DNA of 50,923 nt from Pseudomonadota bacterium (lineage in GTDB: Bacteria > Pseudomonadota > Gammaproteobacteria > Burkholderiales > Burkholderiaceae_C), in the NCBI GenBank assembly GCA_030538605.1, contig JAUNTQ010000015.1, positions 1-50,923 of the forward strand, read 5' to 3'. Made by a program: the position numbers and the translations under genes. The notes beneath the pieces are model-generated. The model did not search any database. It saw nothing but the letters and a program-made list of their open reading frames with translations, and was not told the DNA's origin. Below are positions 50,740-50,923 of the stretch, one piece after another; the stretch's first letter is position 1, and each line of letters starts with the position of its first letter.

Positions 50740-50923
50740 TCACACGTCGGCCAGCACGCGCACGTGCGCTTCCACGCTGCGGGCCAGGGCGCTGAGGTGG
50801 TAGCCGCCTTCCAGGCAGCTGACGATGCGGCCCTTGGCGTGGCGCAGGGCGACGTCCTTGATGCGCTGGGTCATCCAGGCGTAGTCGCTTTCGGTCAGGC
50901 CCATCTGGCCCATGTCGTCCTCG
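50740..50923 (-). CDS. Histone deacetylase family protein, C-terminal end
   Basis: Only the last 60 or so codons lie in the window; the start is beyond its end. The visible protein reads EDDMGQMGLTESDYAWMTQR, IKDVALRHAKGRIVSCLEGG, then YHLSALARSVEAHVRVLADV and stop. The LEGGYxLxALARSVxAHVRVL ending is characteristic of bacterial class II histone-deacetylase-like amidohydrolases, including acetylpolyamine amidohydrolases. Catalytic residues are outside the window. Substrate is unknown. Confidence 0.85.
   Translation of the reverse strand, partial: EDDMGQMGLTESDYAWMTQRIKDVALRHAKGRIVSCLEGGYHLSALARSVEAHVRVLADV

Overview
The window is about 51 kb of high-GC bacterial chromosome. Codon use, gene families and repeats fit a betaproteobacterium of the Comamonadaceae (Acidovorax, Alicycliphilus, Comamonas or a relative). 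Pointers are the phaC-phaA-phaB operon, two orphan Bug-family binding proteins, nadE followed by glnB, and several short palindromic repeat families. The family assignment is inferred from protein and repeat resemblance, not from a search. No rRNA, tRNA, CRISPR array, phage or complete insertion sequence was seen.

Layout. 1-1.66 kb: end of an iron-uptake type membrane locus (PepSY protein, DUF3325) and a LysR fragment. 1.7-2.4 kb: Phd/VapC toxin-antitoxin pair. 2.5-3.5 kb: Bug-family binding protein. 3.7-7.3 kb: small membrane proteins and a decayed block (sulfide:quinone reductase, RND permease and periplasmic adaptor remnants) next to an intact ArsR-type regulator. 7.4-11.1 kb: universal stress protein, 2OG-Fe dioxygenase, hemerythrin and membrane proteins. 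11.4-15.2 kb: acyl-CoA ligase, exported protein, ABC binding protein. 15.5-19.1 kb: exported protein, nadE and glnB on the minus strand. 19.2-21.7 kb: acyltransferase-like protein and gltS. 22.3-25.1 kb: overlapping DUF2868/DUF3482 GTPase pair. 25.4-28 kb: orphan GspE-like ATPase and a spermidine-synthase-like protein. 28.1-34.9 kb: prfB with its programmed frameshift, a DUF3829 lipoprotein, an AbrB/VapC pair, pepN and fbp. 34.9-35.7 kb: DUF1778/GNAT toxin-antitoxin pair. 36-40.5 kb: peptide-type binding protein coupled to an amidase, a PHP phosphoesterase and a YciO/Sua5 protein. 40.7-44.1 kb: glycine-zipper protein, a small unknown protein, dusA and an AI-2E family transporter. 44.3-48.2 kb: PHA operon. 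48.6-50.9 kb: second Bug protein, AEC transporter and the end of a histone-deacetylase-like gene.

Physiology. The intact genes are mostly metabolic. They cover polyhydroxybutyrate synthesis from acetyl-CoA, NAD synthesis linked to PII nitrogen sensing, glutamate uptake, gluconeogenesis (fbp), translation termination, tRNA modification, and scavenging of organic acids and peptides by periplasmic binding proteins.

The most unusual layer is non-coding. A family of about 80-92 bp near-perfect palindromes occurs five times, with a half copy inside nadE. All copies share the core AGCTGCTTGCG(T/C)ACG or close to it. The rest of the stem differs between copies but remains self-complementary. One copy lies between phaC and phaA, and a second repeat type lies between phaA and phaB. 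Other notable points are a triplicated terminator after phaB, a palindromic CGCAGAGG-repeat element beside the first palindrome, and two repeats apparently absorbed in frame into coding sequence. No convincing new multi-gene enzyme system was found. The palindrome family and the DUF3482/DUF2868 membrane-GTPase pair are the best candidates for something poorly described.
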